A DNA stretch of 7,988 nucleotides, taken from assembly GCA_030019105.1 (NCBI GenBank), contig JASEGY010000065.1, positions 1 to 7,988 of the forward strand, read 5' to 3'. The first letter of the stretch is position 1; each line of letters begins with the position of its first letter. Both the position numbers and the translations under genes were made by a program. Under the pieces are notes generated by a model that was given only the letters and a program-made list of their open reading frames with translations, did no database searches and was not told the DNA's origin. This document shows positions 1-7,865 of the stretch, one piece after another. This DNA is from a bacterium. Lineage in GTDB: Bacteria > UBA9089 > JASEGY01.

Positions 1-56
1 GTTGTAGTTGCAGAGCTTGCTCTGCCGTAATGTCGAGCAAGCTCGACCACTACAAC
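1..56. repeat. Double-hairpin palindromic repeat
   Basis: An 8-base closing stem (1-8 with 49-56, GTTGTAGT/ACTACAAC) encloses two perfect hairpins. These are 10-25 (GCAGAGC-TT-GCTCTGC) and 32-47 (GTCGAGC-AA-GCTCGAC). The two hairpin cores are reverse complements of each other, so the unit can fold as a small cruciform on either strand. It resembles REP/MITE-like intergenic repeats. The window begins at its first base, so it may extend further left. The structure is seen directly; its mobility is inferred. Confidence 0.65.
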
Positions 57-66
57 ATTGATCCCA

Positions 67-95
67 TTGCCCAAACGATGGACAAGGCCTATTAT
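67..95 (+). promoter_or_regulatory. Possible sigma-70 promoter, rightward
   Basis: TTGCCC (67-72), 17 bases, then TATTAT (90-95). The spacing is ideal and the boxes are good, but no convincing gene follows on the plus strand within the window. It may be a chance AT-rich match or drive an untranslated RNA. Confidence 0.25.
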
Positions 96-104
96 ATTAT
101 AACA
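96..104 (-). promoter_or_regulatory. Possible extended -10 promoter, leftward
   Basis: On the minus strand the sequence reads TGTTATAAT, a perfect extended -10 (TATAAT at 101-96, TG at 104-103). No clear -35 is present. It would transcribe leftward through the 1-56 palindrome toward whatever lies beyond the window edge. Confidence 0.25.
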
Positions 105-226
105 TATACCTTAATTCATCTTCTTTCCACCACCTCGAGGATTTTGGGAGGGACAAGTGGTAACACGGAGGTTCCCTTGTCTTTTCCCTATTATCATTTC
201 CTCGGTTTTATATAGTCCTGCCTTTC

Positions 227-259
227 AGAAACCAGGTTTCTTAGAGAAACCTGGTTTCT
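227..259. repeat. Perfect 15-bp inverted repeat
   Basis: The arms AGAAACCAGGTTTCT (227-241) and AGAAACCTGGTTTCT (245-259) are exact reverse complements around a three-base TAG spacer. Each arm is itself nearly palindromic. No T-run follows on either strand, so it does not look like an ordinary intrinsic terminator. It is probably a dispersed intergenic repeat. Confidence 0.6.
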
Positions 260-282
260 ATGGGCACAGGTGATAATTTAGC

Positions 283-374
283 CGTTCACGGCTTGAAATT
301 AGAAATTGGAAATTAGAAATTAGGTCTCTTCCTTCCCCCAATTTCTAATTTCTAATTTCAGCGTTCCGTGAACG
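283..374. repeat. Palindromic element downstream of prmC
   Basis: The outer arms CGTTCACGG (283-291) and CCGTGAACG (366-374) are perfect. The inner 20-base arms 295-314 and 340-359, built from GAAATTA units, pair with one G:T. The element starts seven bases after the prmC stop, so the prmC transcript would end in a long hairpin that could stop transcription or protect the message, although no U-tract is evident. The ends with flanking bases resemble the TAACCGTTCACGG ends of the palindrome at 7290-7499, which suggests one repeat family. Confidence 0.65.
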
Positions 375-380
375 ATTACG

Positions 381-1247
381 TTAATTGTTAAAGGTAGCTA
401 AAAGTATCCGGGTATGTCCGGCATAATCCTTTACTGTTTCAAGGGAAGAAAATAGCCCTTTTCCCTCAACTAAACCTTTCACTTTTGAAGCAAGCCCTGC
501 TCCCAACTCCAGCGCCAGACACCCATTTTTTTTAAGGTAATTCCCGGCTTCGTTAATTATCCTCCGATAAGTCTTCAGCCCGTCCTGCCCTCCATCAAGG
601 GCCAATCTGGGTTCAAATCCCTTTATCTCTTCAGGAAGAGATGCCCACTCTGCGGTAGGCACATAAGGGGGATTGGAGACAATAATGTCAGCCTTAATAT
701 CCTTTAGCCCGGCGAAAAGATTAGTAGTTATAAAGTTGATTTCACTTTCCGCTCCAAGGCGCTTAGCATTTAAAGCAGCCACCTGTAAGGCTTCCAGAGA
801 GACATCGGCAGCATAGATTCGACAATCAAGAGCTAATTTGAGGCTGATGGCAATCGCCCCACTTCCGGTGCCAAGTTCTACTATCACTGGCCGGGATCGC
901 CCCTCTCCGATTTCAATCACCCGTTCTGCCAATAACTCCGTCTCCGGCCTGGGAATAAGGCAGGCCGGAGTAACCACAAATGGTCGGGATAAGAACTCCT
1001 TTTCCCCCAGGATATAAGCGACGGGTTCAAAAGCGGCCCTCCGTTTAAGGAGTGCTTTAAAAGACTCTCGCCTGTCTTGAGTTAGCGGACGATCAAAGTT
1101 AAGATAGAGTTGGAGCCGGGATAGATTTAAGGCCTTAGCCAGAAGAAGCTCAGCATCCAGTCGGGCAGATTTTATTCCCCTTTGTTTAAAGTAATCCGCC
1201 GTCCAGTTTAAGACTTCAAGAACCGTCCAAATTTTTTCATCCTTCAT
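381..1247 (-). CDS. prmC: Peptide chain release factor N5-glutamine methyltransferase PrmC
   Basis: PrmC uses S-adenosylmethionine to methylate the glutamine of the GGQ motif in release factors RF1 and RF2, which speeds peptide release. The 288-residue length is normal for the family. The N-terminal helical domain (about 1-90) is followed by the LIPRPETE motif (97-104), the SAM-binding loop VELGTGSGAIAI (123-134) and the catalytic NPPY tetrapeptide (192-195), which holds the target glutamine side chain. The ATG at 1247 is preceded by GGAG five bases upstream. The substrate gene prfA lies upstream in the same direction, which is the usual pairing, but here they are separated by the MNT-HEPN fusion gene and a 146-base spacer. 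That spacer has a possible extended -10 site, so prmC may have its own promoter. No defect is visible. Confidence 0.96.
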   Translation of the reverse strand: MKDEKIWTVLEVLNWTADYFKQRGIKSARLDAELLLAKALNLSRLQLYLNFDRPLTQDRRESFKALLKRRAAFEPVAYILGEKEFLSRPFVVTPACLIPRPETELLAERVIEIGEGRSRPVIVELGTGSGAIAISLKLALDCRIYAADVSLEALQVAALNAKRLGAESEINFITTNLFAGLKDIKADIIVSNPPYVPTAEWASLPEEIKGFEPRLALDGGQDGLKTYRRIINEAGNYLKKNGCLALELGAGLASKVKGLVEGKGLFSSLETVKDYAGHTRILLATFNN

Positions 1248-1347
1248 TTCAACTCCAGTTTGTCAACTTTGTTACTGCCTTCCCTTCCTCGAACAATGTC
1301 GGCTTGCCACAACGTCGTCTATTTCGGGGCTTAATCCGTTCACCCAA

Positions 1348-1378
1348 AGGTTGCAACCTGCATCCTCCCAGTATAGCA
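1348..1378 (-). promoter_or_regulatory. Possible prmC promoter with palindrome
   Basis: In the spacer before prmC the minus strand reads TGCTATACT (1378-1370), an extended -10 without a clear -35. About ten bases downstream is a perfect 12-base palindrome, AGGTTGCAACCT (1348-1359), near the expected transcript start. Together they could be a promoter with an operator. The rest of the 1248-1393 spacer shows nothing further that can be supported. Confidence 0.3.
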
Positions 1379-1393
1379 TGGTCTTTCACCAAC

Positions 1394-2263
1394 TTAACCT
1401 GAAAAACTTCCTGGCGCACTCAAGTTTTCTCCCTTGTATGTTTCCGTGGCAGTGTACCTTAATAGAAAATCGAAAACCCTCTGGTAAATAGGTAATGATT
1501 CCTTAATAAATCTTTTGATCCTCTCGTAAATAATATCCAGATATTCATGAGCCAGAATATTTCTTAACCGGGCAAAGGCAGATAACCTTTCTGATTCTTT
1601 TTCATTTAGGGATATAAAAAGCCCGAAATTTAATAAAGCCTGCTCATAAGTCTTAGGTATTTCGCTTTTTTCTGAAGCTAAGATTATCTTGGCAATGTCT
1701 ATGGTAGCATTAATAATATTCTCTACCCATCTCTCAATGTTTCTTCTCTTTGCCTTATTCTGAGAATACTCTGTAAAGCTTAATCCTTTAAATTCCTCAA
1801 TCTCCTCAAATTCACTCCTTAAAAATTCTATTCTTTCTATTAACCTGACCCTATCCTCCTGAATTAACGACCTGCTTCTTAAGTAAATCTTCCAGTAATC
1901 TTCTATAAATTCACAGAGATCTTCAGACTCAAGGGTTTTAGTCAGATATATATCCCAGTAGAGCCTTCTGTCTTTAATCACAAGTGGGATACCTGTTTTT
2001 AAAATATTTGAAACCAGGGTTGCTGGAGCGTTGTCTAAGAGGATCAAATCAACCTCTCTATCGATGATTCTGGTTATCTCCAGCCATATTTTATCCTCCT
2101 TCTTTTTATCTTTTAAATAAACGCCTATATCTAAATCAGAATCTTCCCGTCCAATCCCTTTAATCATTGAACCAAAGGCAAAGGCTAAGAGCACATCCCT
2201 TTCTTGTTCAAGATATTTTCTTGTCTGCTCAAAACAATCCTCTGCCTGAAGTTGACTGGCCAT
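1394..2263 (-). CDS. MNT-HEPN fusion: MntA-type antitoxin joined to HepT-type toxin
   Basis: This is a single 289-residue chain that looks like a complete MntA/HepT toxin-antitoxin pair. Residues 1-135 are a minimal nucleotidyltransferase with GSx10DxD (GS at 31-32, Asp43 and Asp45) and a likely third acidic residue, Asp72. Residues about 138-270 form an all-helical HEPN (DUF86) domain with RNILAHEY, the Rx4HxY motif (Arg234, His239, Tyr241). In characterised two-gene systems, HepT is an RNase and MntA silences it by transferring AMP to that tyrosine. All these residues are intact, so self-modification within the chain is plausible. The ATG at 2263 is preferred because AGGTGA lies eight bases upstream; a GTG at 2275 is possible but lacks a site. 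The gene begins 13 bases after prfA. It is AT-rich (about 37% GC over 1621-1680 by hand count) against higher GC in prfA, which suggests acquisition. The last 15 or so residues look like an unstructured tail. Confidence 0.88.
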   Translation of the reverse strand: MASQLQAEDCFEQTRKYLEQERDVLLAFAFGSMIKGIGREDSDLDIGVYLKDKKKEDKIWLEITRIIDREVDLILLDNAPATLVSNILKTGIPLVIKDRRLYWDIYLTKTLESEDLCEFIEDYWKIYLRSRSLIQEDRVRLIERIEFLRSEFEEIEEFKGLSFTEYSQNKAKRRNIERWVENIINATIDIAKIILASEKSEIPKTYEQALLNFGLFISLNEKESERLSAFARLRNILAHEYLDIIYERIKRFIKESLPIYQRVFDFLLRYTATETYKGENLSAPGSFSG

Positions 2264-2276
2264 TTTCCCTCTCACC

Positions 2277-3341
2277 TCAACTTGCCTTCTTTAACCTTTC
2301 AGCCTGTTCATTGGCTGCCAGAGCCGAAACTATACCATCTATTTCCCCCTCCAGAATCGTTTCCAATTTATGCAGAGTGAGTCCGATGCGGTGGTCGGTG
2401 ACTCGATTTTGGGGAAAGTTATAAGTTCTGATCTTTTCAGAGCGATCCCCACTGCCCACCTGACGACGTCTATCCTCTGCAATCTGTGAATCTTGTTCTT
2501 CTTTTGCCCTGGCTTGAAGTCTGGCCTTAAGTACCCTCAAAGCCTTCGCCTTGTTCTTATGCTGAGACTTTTCATCCTGGCAGGTAACGACCAGGCCGGT
2601 AGGTAAATGGGTAATCCTAACGGCTGAGTCGGTAGTATTAACACTTTGTCCTCCCGGACCAGAGGAACGAAAGACATCCACCCTCAAATCATTCGGAGAC
2701 ATATCCACTTCGACATCATCCATCTCAGGCAGGACAGCTACTGTTACCGCTGAGGTATGTATCCGGCCGCTGGACTCTGTTGCCGGAACCCTCTGCACCC
2801 GGTGAACCCCGCTTTCAAATTTTAATTTACCGTAGACCCCTTCGCCTTCAAGGGCAAAGATAATTTCCTTGAAACCCCCAATTCCGGTTGGATTAGAATT
2901 CATAATCTCGGGCTTCCAGCCCTGAGACTGGGCATATTTGGTATACATCCGAAACATATCGGCGGCGAACAGAGTCGATTCATCCCCACCGGTACCGGCC
3001 CTGATTTCCATAATGATGTCCCGATTCTCATCTTCTTCACTTTCCGCCAGGATCATAGCCGTCAAGTCTTGTTCCAGGATCATCTCTTTCTTTTTCAGCC
3101 CTGTTAGCTCTTCCTTAGCCATCTCTTTAAATTCTTCATCTTCCAGCATATTCTTGGTTTCCTGTATCTCTTTCTCCAGATTGCGGTACTGTTTAGCCTT
3201 GATAGCCAGCGGTTCCAACCGATTCCTCTCCTTGCCGAGCCGCCGACGGACCGAGTGATTGGACAAATTAGACGGATCAGCCATATCCTTAGTTATCTGG
3301 TCGTATTTTTCTTCTATTTCCTGTAATTTATCAGTTAGCAT
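2277..3341 (-). CDS. prfA: Peptide chain release factor 1 (RF1)
   Basis: RF1 reads UAA and UAG stop codons in the ribosomal A site and triggers peptide hydrolysis. The product has 354 residues, normal length. After a coiled-coil N-terminal domain come the RF1-specific codon-reading tripeptide PAT (186-188, in [11 protein letters not shown]) and the catalytic GGQ (230-232, in [13 protein letters not shown]), whose glutamine is the PrmC substrate. PAT rather than SPF identifies it as RF1 and not RF2. The ATG at 3341 is chosen because AAGGTGA stands five bases before it and [13 protein letters not shown] is a typical RF1 beginning; a GTG nine bases upstream would overlap that site. The toxin gene ends 22 bases upstream, so prfA is probably co-transcribed with the toxin-antitoxin pair and thyX. 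Confidence 0.97.
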   Translation of the reverse strand: MLTDKLQEIEEKYDQITKDMADPSNLSNHSVRRRLGKERNRLEPLAIKAKQYRNLEKEIQETKNMLEDEEFKEMAKEELTGLKKKEMILEQDLTAMILAESEEDENRDIIMEIRAGTGGDESTLFAADMFRMYTKYAQSQGWKPEIMNSNPTGIGGFKEIIFALEGEGVYGKLKFESGVHRVQRVPATESSGRIHTSAVTVAVLPEMDDVEVDMSPNDLRVDVFRSSGPGGQSVNTTDSAVRITHLPTGLVVTCQDEKSQHKNKAKALRVLKARLQARAKEEQDSQIAEDRRRQVGSGDRSEKIRTYNFPQNRVTDHRIGLTLHKLETILEGEIDGIVSALAANEQAERLKKAS

Positions 3342-3363
3342 AGCAATCACCTTCTAAGAGTCT

Positions 3364-3735
3364 CTAACCCAAAAGTTCCCGCTGCTCATCAAATTCAATC
3401 AGAATGCGCCGAATTTGTTCCGCCGAGACGTCCGACTGATCCAACTTGGAGTAGACCGTCAGAAGTATAACGTTGGTTGGTGTCTTAATGTAGCAGATCA
3501 GACGATAGCCGGAACGCTTACCTTTCGAGATATCACTGTTACGCACTCGCACCTTGTATATGGGGTAAAGCATTCTCGGCACATGGTCGCCAACGACCTC
3601 GCCAGCCTGAAGTTGATCAATCACTGGCTGAACATCGGAGCGAATGTGACGGTACTTCTTAGCCAGCGCTCGCAGGTTACGCTTAAACTCCGGTGTATAC
3701 TCAATCTGCACTGGCTTGGCCAGCTCACTCGGCAT
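3364..3735 (-). CDS. RelE/ParE-family toxin
   Basis: A 123-residue basic protein of the RelE/ParE fold. Members are mostly ribosome-dependent mRNA endonucleases (RelE-like) or gyrase poisons (ParE-like). The pattern EYTPEFKRNLRALAKKY (12-28), the basic strand YKVRVRNSD (60-68), GKRSGYRLICYI (72-83) and the C-terminal strand VILLTVYSKLDQ (89-100) fits the RelE-like endonuclease branch. Arg63, Arg65, Lys71-Lys73 and Arg78 are candidate RNA-contacting or catalytic residues. The ATG at 3735 is chosen because GAGGG lies five bases upstream and the start overlaps the antitoxin end by 11 bases, a usual toxin-antitoxin arrangement; a longer reading frame to 3774 has no such support. No truncation is seen, so it is probably active. 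The exact target is not determinable here. Confidence 0.85.
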   Translation of the reverse strand: MPSELAKPVQIEYTPEFKRNLRALAKKYRHIRSDVQPVIDQLQAGEVVGDHVPRMLYPIYKVRVRNSDISKGKRSGYRLICYIKTPTNVILLTVYSKLDQSDVSAEQIRRILIEFDEQRELLG

Positions 3736-3994
3736 CAATACCCTCCCAGAGTTCATCCACCGGCCTTGTATCACCCGACAGCATTTCTTTCCAACCTTGC
3801 CGGAAGCTGTCCTCAGCAGATTTCAGGGTGACACTCTCAGCTTCGCGGAGACAATGAATTTCCTTCGCGTCTTCTAAGTCTTCTAATAAAGTCAATAGTT
3901 CTTCCCAGTGAACGTAGTCGAATACCACAGCTTTCTTTTCACCGCCGCCATCTACCAGAAATTGAGCTGTTTCCAGCAATTCTGTAACACTCAT
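3725..3994 (-). CDS. Phd-like antitoxin
   Basis: An acidic 89-residue protein directly upstream of, and overlapping, the RelE/ParE-type toxin, so its role as the antitoxin is inferred mainly from position and composition. The segment KAVVFDYVHWEELLTLLEDLEDAKEI (21-46) matches the second half of Phd/YefM-like antitoxins, where a strand and helix precede the toxin-wrapping tail. The ending DTRPVDELWEGIDAE suits such a tail. The usual N-terminal Phd DNA-binding start is short or degenerate, so autoregulation is uncertain. The ATG at 3994 shares ATGA with the thyX stop and has GGGAG six bases upstream within thyX, so translation is probably coupled to thyX. An ATG-proximal extension to 4057 runs inside thyX and is rejected. 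Confidence 0.75.
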   Translation of the reverse strand: MSVTELLETAQFLVDGGGEKKAVVFDYVHWEELLTLLEDLEDAKEIHCLREAESVTLKSAEDSFRQGWKEMLSGDTRPVDELWEGIDAE

Positions 3995-4677
3995 TTCACT
4001 CTCCCTTCGAGCAGTTCCTTTCGCGGCTTGCCGCAGGACATCTCTCCCTCTTGGCACCGGTCAGAGACACAGGAAGGCCCTGCCTGGGCAAAGATATGGG
4101 GAGCAATTGGCTTCACCTGCCTGAGCATCTCATCGGCCATCGCCCGTATCTCCCACTGTGCCCTCCGACAGCACCTCAGGGTAAAAAAATGAAGCAGTTC
4201 CCTGGCATTCATCGTCACCACTATCTTGGTCTCCATGGCGTTAGGGAGAACATACCGGGCATCTTCCGCCGGAACCCCGCGCTCCAGAAGAGTGGCGTAG
4301 AGCTTTTTCAGGTTGTCTATTGTTTTATTAAATATTTCAGCCAGCTCCGGTTCCTGAGAGATAGTGGATGGGATGATACAGGGAAGTTCCTGGTAGCTTA
4401 CATATCTCTGACTCTGTTGAGAGTAAGAGGCTATTCTGTGTCTGACTAATTGATGGCTGGTTACTCTGGAGATACCTTCGATTCCAAAAGAGAAACTGAC
4501 GTGTTCGAAAGGAGAATGATGCCCTATTTTCATCAGCTTCTCTACGAATTTTCCCACCTGAACTTCTGTCAGACTTTTAGTAATCTCCGGGATGCCAACG
4601 GCTGAATAGCAGAGTCGGGCAGCCGCAGCAACCACCCATTCAGGTTGAGGGGTAAAGGCAATCAGTTCTACTCTCAT
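3991..4677 (-). CDS. thyX: Flavin-dependent thymidylate synthase ThyX
   Basis: ThyX makes dTMP from dUMP using methylene-tetrahydrofolate, FAD and NADPH, replacing the ThyA/folate-reductase route. The 228-residue protein carries the signature RHRIASYSQQSQR (79-91), matching RHRx7S with Ser89 in the position of the dUMP-contacting serine. It also has HHSPFEH (53-59) and RYVLPNAMET...NARELLHFFTLR (141-168), the flavin/dUMP-binding region. A C-terminal cysteine-containing tail, GPSCVSDRCQEGEMSCG, resembles ThyX proteins of anaerobes. The ATG at 4677 overlaps the rpmE stop as TGATG; a GTG one codon upstream (4680) is an alternative. The gene is tightly coupled on both sides, to rpmE upstream and to an antitoxin downstream. 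Confidence 0.96.
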   Translation of the reverse strand: MRVELIAFTPQPEWVVAAAARLCYSAVGIPEITKSLTEVQVGKFVEKLMKIGHHSPFEHVSFSFGIEGISRVTSHQLVRHRIASYSQQSQRYVSYQELPCIIPSTISQEPELAEIFNKTIDNLKKLYATLLERGVPAEDARYVLPNAMETKIVVTMNARELLHFFTLRCCRRAQWEIRAMADEMLRQVKPIAPHIFAQAGPSCVSDRCQEGEMSCGKPRKELLEGRVK

Positions 4678-4898
4678 CACTCCGCCTGATCAGCCTTTTC
4701 CTGAAGCCCATATTTCCGTCGGAACCTTTCCACCCTTCCGGCGGTATCGACCAGTTTTTGTTTCCCGGTAAAGAAAGGATGACAGGTAGAACAAATCTCT
4801 ACCCTTTGTTTAGGCACCGTACTCCGGGTAGGAAAACTTGCCCCACATGCACAGACGATAGTAGTTGGTTCATATTTCGGATGAATTCCTTCTTTCAT
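4677..4898 (-). CDS. rpmE: 50S ribosomal protein L31, zinc-binding type
   Basis: L31 is a small protein of the large ribosomal subunit that contributes to an inter-subunit bridge. The 73-residue product has the typical MKEGIHPKY start and the zinc ligands Cys16, Cys18, Cys36 and Cys39 (CAC...CSTC), followed by the hallmark [24 protein letters not shown]. It is therefore the C+ zinc form rather than the zinc-independent paralogue. GGGAGG stands five bases before the ATG. It begins 12 bases after the DinJ-like antitoxin and overlaps the thyX start, so it is probably transcribed from the promoter at 5247-5275. Linkage of rpmE with prfA and prmC is common in bacteria. Confidence 0.97.
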   Translation of the reverse strand: MKEGIHPKYEPTTIVCACGASFPTRSTVPKQRVEICSTCHPFFTGKQKLVDTAGRVERFRRKYGLQEKADQAE

Positions 4899-4910
4899 TT
4901 TTGCCTCCCT

Positions 4911-5168
4911 TTATATACCCATTTCACGATAAAAATCATTGACATCCTCGTATTCTGTCAATTCCTCGTCGGCATCGGTTTTTTTCATCGTGTCAAAGGT
5001 TTTTTGATTAGGCGTCCGTTTTGCAAACGGAAGTCCTTGCTGAACGATAACCTCATTGAGAAACAGATTAACAGCTTCCGATACATTTATACCCATCTTT
5101 TTGAAAATCTTTATTGCCCCCTCTTTTAATTGTGGTTCAACTCTGGCAGAAATCTCGGCAGTTTTCAT
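4911..5168 (-). CDS. DinJ/RelB-family antitoxin without adjacent toxin
   Basis: An 85-residue ribbon-helix-helix antitoxin. MKTAEISARVEPQLKEGA (1-18) gives the DNA-binding strand and first helix, MGINVSEAVNLFLNEV (25-40) the second helix, and LPFAKRTPNQKTFDTM (46-61) followed by an acidic tail ending DFYREMGI the toxin-binding part; this order matches DinJ. Its usual partner is a YafQ/RelE-type toxin directly downstream, but here the next gene is rpmE after 12 bases. The ATG at 5168 is chosen because GGAGG lies eight bases upstream; a TTG at 5183 would overlap that site. It follows a strong promoter flanked by a 12-base inverted repeat and appears to be the first gene of the rpmE-thyX operon. 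It may be a relic, may act on the RelE-type toxin downstream or elsewhere, or may act only as a repressor. Confidence 0.85.
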   Translation of the reverse strand: MKTAEISARVEPQLKEGAIKIFKKMGINVSEAVNLFLNEVIVQQGLPFAKRTPNQKTFDTMKKTDADEELTEYEDVNDFYREMGI

Positions 5169-5179
5169 TGATTGGTCCT

Positions 5180-5272
5180 CCAAGAGGTAAGTATAATATG
5201 GAGCAATCCAGTTTCCCTCATAGTATAGACATCTATTCAGAAAATAATTATACCATATCCCTTACCTCTTGG
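5180..5272. promoter_or_regulatory. Inverted repeat flanking the antitoxin promoter
   Basis: CCAAGAGGTAAG (5180-5191) and CTTACCTCTTGG (5261-5272) are perfect 12-base reverse complements. The upstream arm overlaps the -35 box and the downstream arm touches the antitoxin's Shine-Dalgarno site. The upstream arm lies before the expected transcript start, so pairing would be at the DNA/protein level rather than in RNA. A pair of operator half-sites for ribbon-helix-helix autorepression is the likeliest reading, by inference. Confidence 0.5.
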
Positions 5273-5275
5273 CAA
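5247..5275 (-). promoter_or_regulatory. Strong sigma-70 promoter of the antitoxin-rpmE-thyX operon
   Basis: On the minus strand TTGCCA (5275-5270) is followed after exactly 17 bases by TATAAT (5252-5247), with TG one base before the -10, giving an extended -10. The transcript would start near 5240, about 70 bases before the antitoxin ATG. It is the best promoter match between the antiporter and the downstream genes, so it probably drives the whole cluster toward prfA. Confidence 0.7.
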
Positions 5276-5285
5276 GAAAAATTTC

Positions 5286-7244
5286 CTATGCCAGGAGATT
5301 AATGGTATTGTCCAACTGTTCGTGGTTTCCCAGCAGGACCAGAACGTCTCCTGCCTTTAATGTGAAGTTGGAGCCTGGATTGACAATGGATTTATTATGC
5401 CTGATGACGGCGAGGACAGTTGCACCGGCCTTCCCCCTTATATCTACCTCGGCCAGGGTCTTCTCTGCTACCCGGGAGCTTTCTTCGATCATAAAGGTGT
5501 CGGTGGCGCTCTCCTTGAGGAAGACCATAAACCTTTCCAGGTTAGTCCTGTGGCTGGAGCCCTCCCTGAGGACCTTATAGCCCTCTTCCCTGATAAAGGC
5601 CACCTGGGAAGCGATGATATTGCCGGGGACCCGGTATTCCTTCAGGGTCCGCATGAATATCTCGACAGAGGTTTCGAACTCCTCTGGTATAACCTGGTCT
5701 GCTCCAAGGGTAAAGAGCTTCTCAATATCAGCCACGTAGCGCGTCCTTACCACGACTTTCAAGCCAGGGTTCAGGTGCTTCACCATGGTGAGCGCTCTCT
5801 CGGCAGCTATCCTGTCAGATATGGCAATAACACAGATCCTTGCCCTTTCTATTCCTACTCTCTTAAGGACATCCCTCTGGGTGGCATCACCGAAGATGAT
5901 ATTGTCACCTTTCTCCTTTCCTTTCTTTACCGAGCCAGGGTTAAGATCTACGATGATGTGGTCTATGCCGACTGACCTGAGAACCCTGGCCAGGTTTCTC
6001 CCATTCAGGCCGTAGCCCATTATGACTGTGTGGTGCTTCAGGGGTGGAATTTTCTCACTGCCTGGAGACTCTAAGCGGGAAAAAGCATAGCCCAGGGGTG
6101 AGGATATCTGAACCAGGAAGGGCGTAATGAAGAGGGTAAATATGGTAACGGCGATGATCATCTGAAAGTAGTCCTTTGAGATAAGCCCAAGCCCCAGGCC
6201 GACATTTGCCAGGAGAAAGGAAAACTCCCCGAGCTGGGAGAGCCCTAAGCCGACCATTATGGCGATTCTTACCGGATACCTCAGGATGAGGGTAGATATG
6301 ATCCCTGTCAGCGACTTCAGGATTACAACGAACATGGTAAGAATGAGAACAGCGGGCAGGTGCTCTCTAATAAAGGCCAGATCGAGCAACATGCCTATGG
6401 ATATAAAGAAGAGGCTCGAGAGGAGGTCCTTGAAGGGCAATATCTGGGCAGTAACGTGATGTTTAAAAATCTCCTGCTCCGAGATGATGATGCCGGCCAG
6501 GAAGGCCCCCAGGGCAATGGATAGGCCCACCTCGTTGGCTATCCAGACTATGCCGAGGATGAATATGAATACTGCCATGGTGAAGACTTCCCTATCCTTT
6601 AGCCCGGCAATGAGGTAGAAGGCCCTGGGGAGGAGCCACTTTGAGAGAAAGAAGAGGATGAAGACAGTCGAGAAGGCCAGACCAAACCTTATGATAAGGT
6701 GGATGAAATCAACTCCCTGGCTACCCATCTCTCCAAAGATGGGTAGAAGGAACATGAGAAGGATGGCAAAGACATCCTGGGCCAGAAGGATACCGATAAT
6801 GACCTTGCCCTGGGGACTGGTTACCTCTGCCCTGTCAGTGAGGATCTTCAACATGATGGCCGTGCTGCTAAGGGCCGCCACGAACCCGAGAAGAATAGAC
6901 TCAACAGGGGGGATGCCCATCGAGAACACTATCGTGCCAAAAACAACTGATGTTACAGCTATTTGGAACCCCCCACTCAGGAGGACAACGTTTTTGAGTC
7001 TCTTTAGCTCCGTCAGAGGGAACTCTATGCCCACCAGGAAAAGGAGGGGGATTAGCCCAATCTCGGTAAGGGTGGCCACCATCTCCTTATCTTGAACGAT
7101 ACCAAGGGCTGAGGGGCCGATAAGTATCCCCGCTGTCAGGAGGCCAACGACAGTAGGGATATTGACCTTATGGAAGAGGAGAATGATGACGAGAGATATG
7201 AGGAAAATGAGAATAAGCTCTTTGAAAAGCGGTAGTTCTATCAA
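5286..7244 (-). CDS. KefB-type monovalent cation:proton antiporter with RCK domains
   Basis: An inner-membrane exchanger of the CPA2 family (KefB/KefC/YbaL-like), expected to move K+ or Na+ against H+ under cytosolic ligand control. From the TTG start it has 652 residues. About 5-380 is the hydrophobic exchanger domain of a dozen or so segments, with the family motifs ALSSTAIMLKIL, LLAQDVFAI (Gln156-Asp157, the ion-path acidic site), LGAFLAGI and FFISIGML. RCK_N begins HTVIMGYGLNGR (nucleotide loop Gly410, Gly412, Gly415; acidic Asp433). RCK_C is about 601-652. The TTG at 7244 is preferred: GGAG lies six bases upstream and the protein then begins like its relatives. An upstream ATG at 7316 lies inside a palindromic insertion and would add 24 unlikely residues. 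Regulation was probably by the promoter at 7778-7806, now about 530 bases away. It ends just before the promoter of the next operon. Confidence 0.9.
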   Translation of the reverse strand: MIELPLFKELILIFLISLVIILLFHKVNIPTVVGLLTAGILIGPSALGIVQDKEMVATLTEIGLIPLLFLVGIEFPLTELKRLKNVVLLSGGFQIAVTSVVFGTIVFSMGIPPVESILLGFVAALSSTAIMLKILTDRAEVTSPQGKVIIGILLAQDVFAILLMFLLPIFGEMGSQGVDFIHLIIRFGLAFSTVFILFFLSKWLLPRAFYLIAGLKDREVFTMAVFIFILGIVWIANEVGLSIALGAFLAGIIISEQEIFKHHVTAQILPFKDLLSSLFFISIGMLLDLAFIREHLPAVLILTMFVVILKSLTGIISTLILRYPVRIAIMVGLGLSQLGEFSFLLANVGLGLGLISKDYFQMIIAVTIFTLFITPFLVQISSPLGYAFSRLESPGSEKIPPLKHHTVIMGYGLNGRNLARVLRSVGIDHIIVDLNPGSVKKGKEKGDNIIFGDATQRDVLKRVGIERARICVIAISDRIAAERALTMVKHLNPGLKVVVRTRYVADIEKLFTLGADQVIPEEFETSVEIFMRTLKEYRVPGNIIASQVAFIREEGYKVLREGSSHRTNLERFMVFLKESATDTFMIEESSRVAEKTLAEVDIRGKAGATVLAVIRHNKSIVNPGSNFTLKAGDVLVLLGNHEQLDNTINLLA

Positions 7245-7289
7245 ATCAGTCTCCAGGTAAGCATCGCGGTAAGCATTCAAGCGATATAT

Positions 7290-7499
7290 GTAACCGTTCA
7301 CGGGTTCAGGGTTCACGGTTCACGGTTGAGGAAAGCGGCGAAAGACGGGCATTGTTCATCGTTTCGGCCAGTGAGACTTACAACCTTACCTTCCCGGAAG
7401 CTTCAAGCTTTTGGGAAGGTCGCTATTGGCCGAAAGGATGAACAAAGCTGAAAGACGCAACAATCCTGAACGTTGAACCATGAACCTGTGAACGGTTAC
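7290..7499. mobile_element. MITE-like palindromic element A (210 bp)
   Basis: Terminal inverted repeats 7290-7308 and 7481-7499 (GTAACCGTTCACGGGTTCA type) match in 18 of 19 bases. Inside are further paired arms, 7352-7370 with 7427-7445 (18 of 19) and a central hairpin 7388-7403 with 7405-7420 (14 of 16, the rest G:T). It is flanked by exact 8-base direct repeats CGATATAT (7282-7289 and 7500-7507), consistent with a target duplication. It holds short tandem GTTCACG-like units (7297-7327) and no gene of its own, so any transposition would depend on enzymes elsewhere. It supplies the spurious upstream ATG of the antiporter frame. Confidence 0.7.
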
Positions 7500-7511
7500 C
7501 GATATATTTCG

Positions 7512-7751
7512 ACCTGTGCAATCGACATCTACCAACAATTTAATCACCACGGAGACACGGAGAAAAATCAGGAAATAAGTCTAAAGGTGTAGATACTCTA
7601 ATTTAATAGCACACAGATGACACGGATTCAACGGATTTACACTGATTTTATCCGTGGTAATCCGTAGTATCCGTGTTATCCGTGTGCTATTCTTCTAAAA
7701 TTATTTCTCCGTGCCTCCGTGTCTCCGTGGTGAATTTCCGTTTGCACAGGT
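7512..7751. mobile_element. MITE-like palindromic element B (240 bp)
   Basis: The ends ACCTGTGCAA (7512-7521) and TTGCACAGGT (7742-7751) are perfect inverted repeats. The next arms are 7545-7562 with 7715-7732 (CACCACGGAGACACGGAG, perfect; the right side has one extra GCACGGAG unit). Inner arms starting AATAGCACAC (7605-7614 with 7682-7691) continue imperfectly through ACACGGAT repeats. Flanking direct repeats CGATATATTTC occur at 7500-7510 and 7752-7762. CACCACGGAGACACGG repeats of this kind are widespread in uncultivated bacterial genomes. No coding potential is seen. Confidence 0.7.
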
Positions 7752-7777
7752 CGATATATTTCATAGGTATCCCTCAA

Positions 7778-7806
7778 ATAATACTATATATTGTGAGAAG
7801 TTGCAA
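7778..7806 (-). promoter_or_regulatory. Probable original promoter of the antiporter gene
   Basis: On the minus strand TTGCAA (7806-7801) is followed after 17 bases by TATTAT (7783-7778). A 10-base palindrome AGTTGCAACT (7799-7808) covers the -35. If elements A and B and their duplicated flanks are removed, this site lies about 57 bases before the antiporter start, a normal leader length. Confidence 0.5.
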
Positions 7807-7865
7807 CTAAATTTTTCGAGTTGTGCGGTTAGAAATTGAAGGCATGCGACCGCAACCACGGTCCA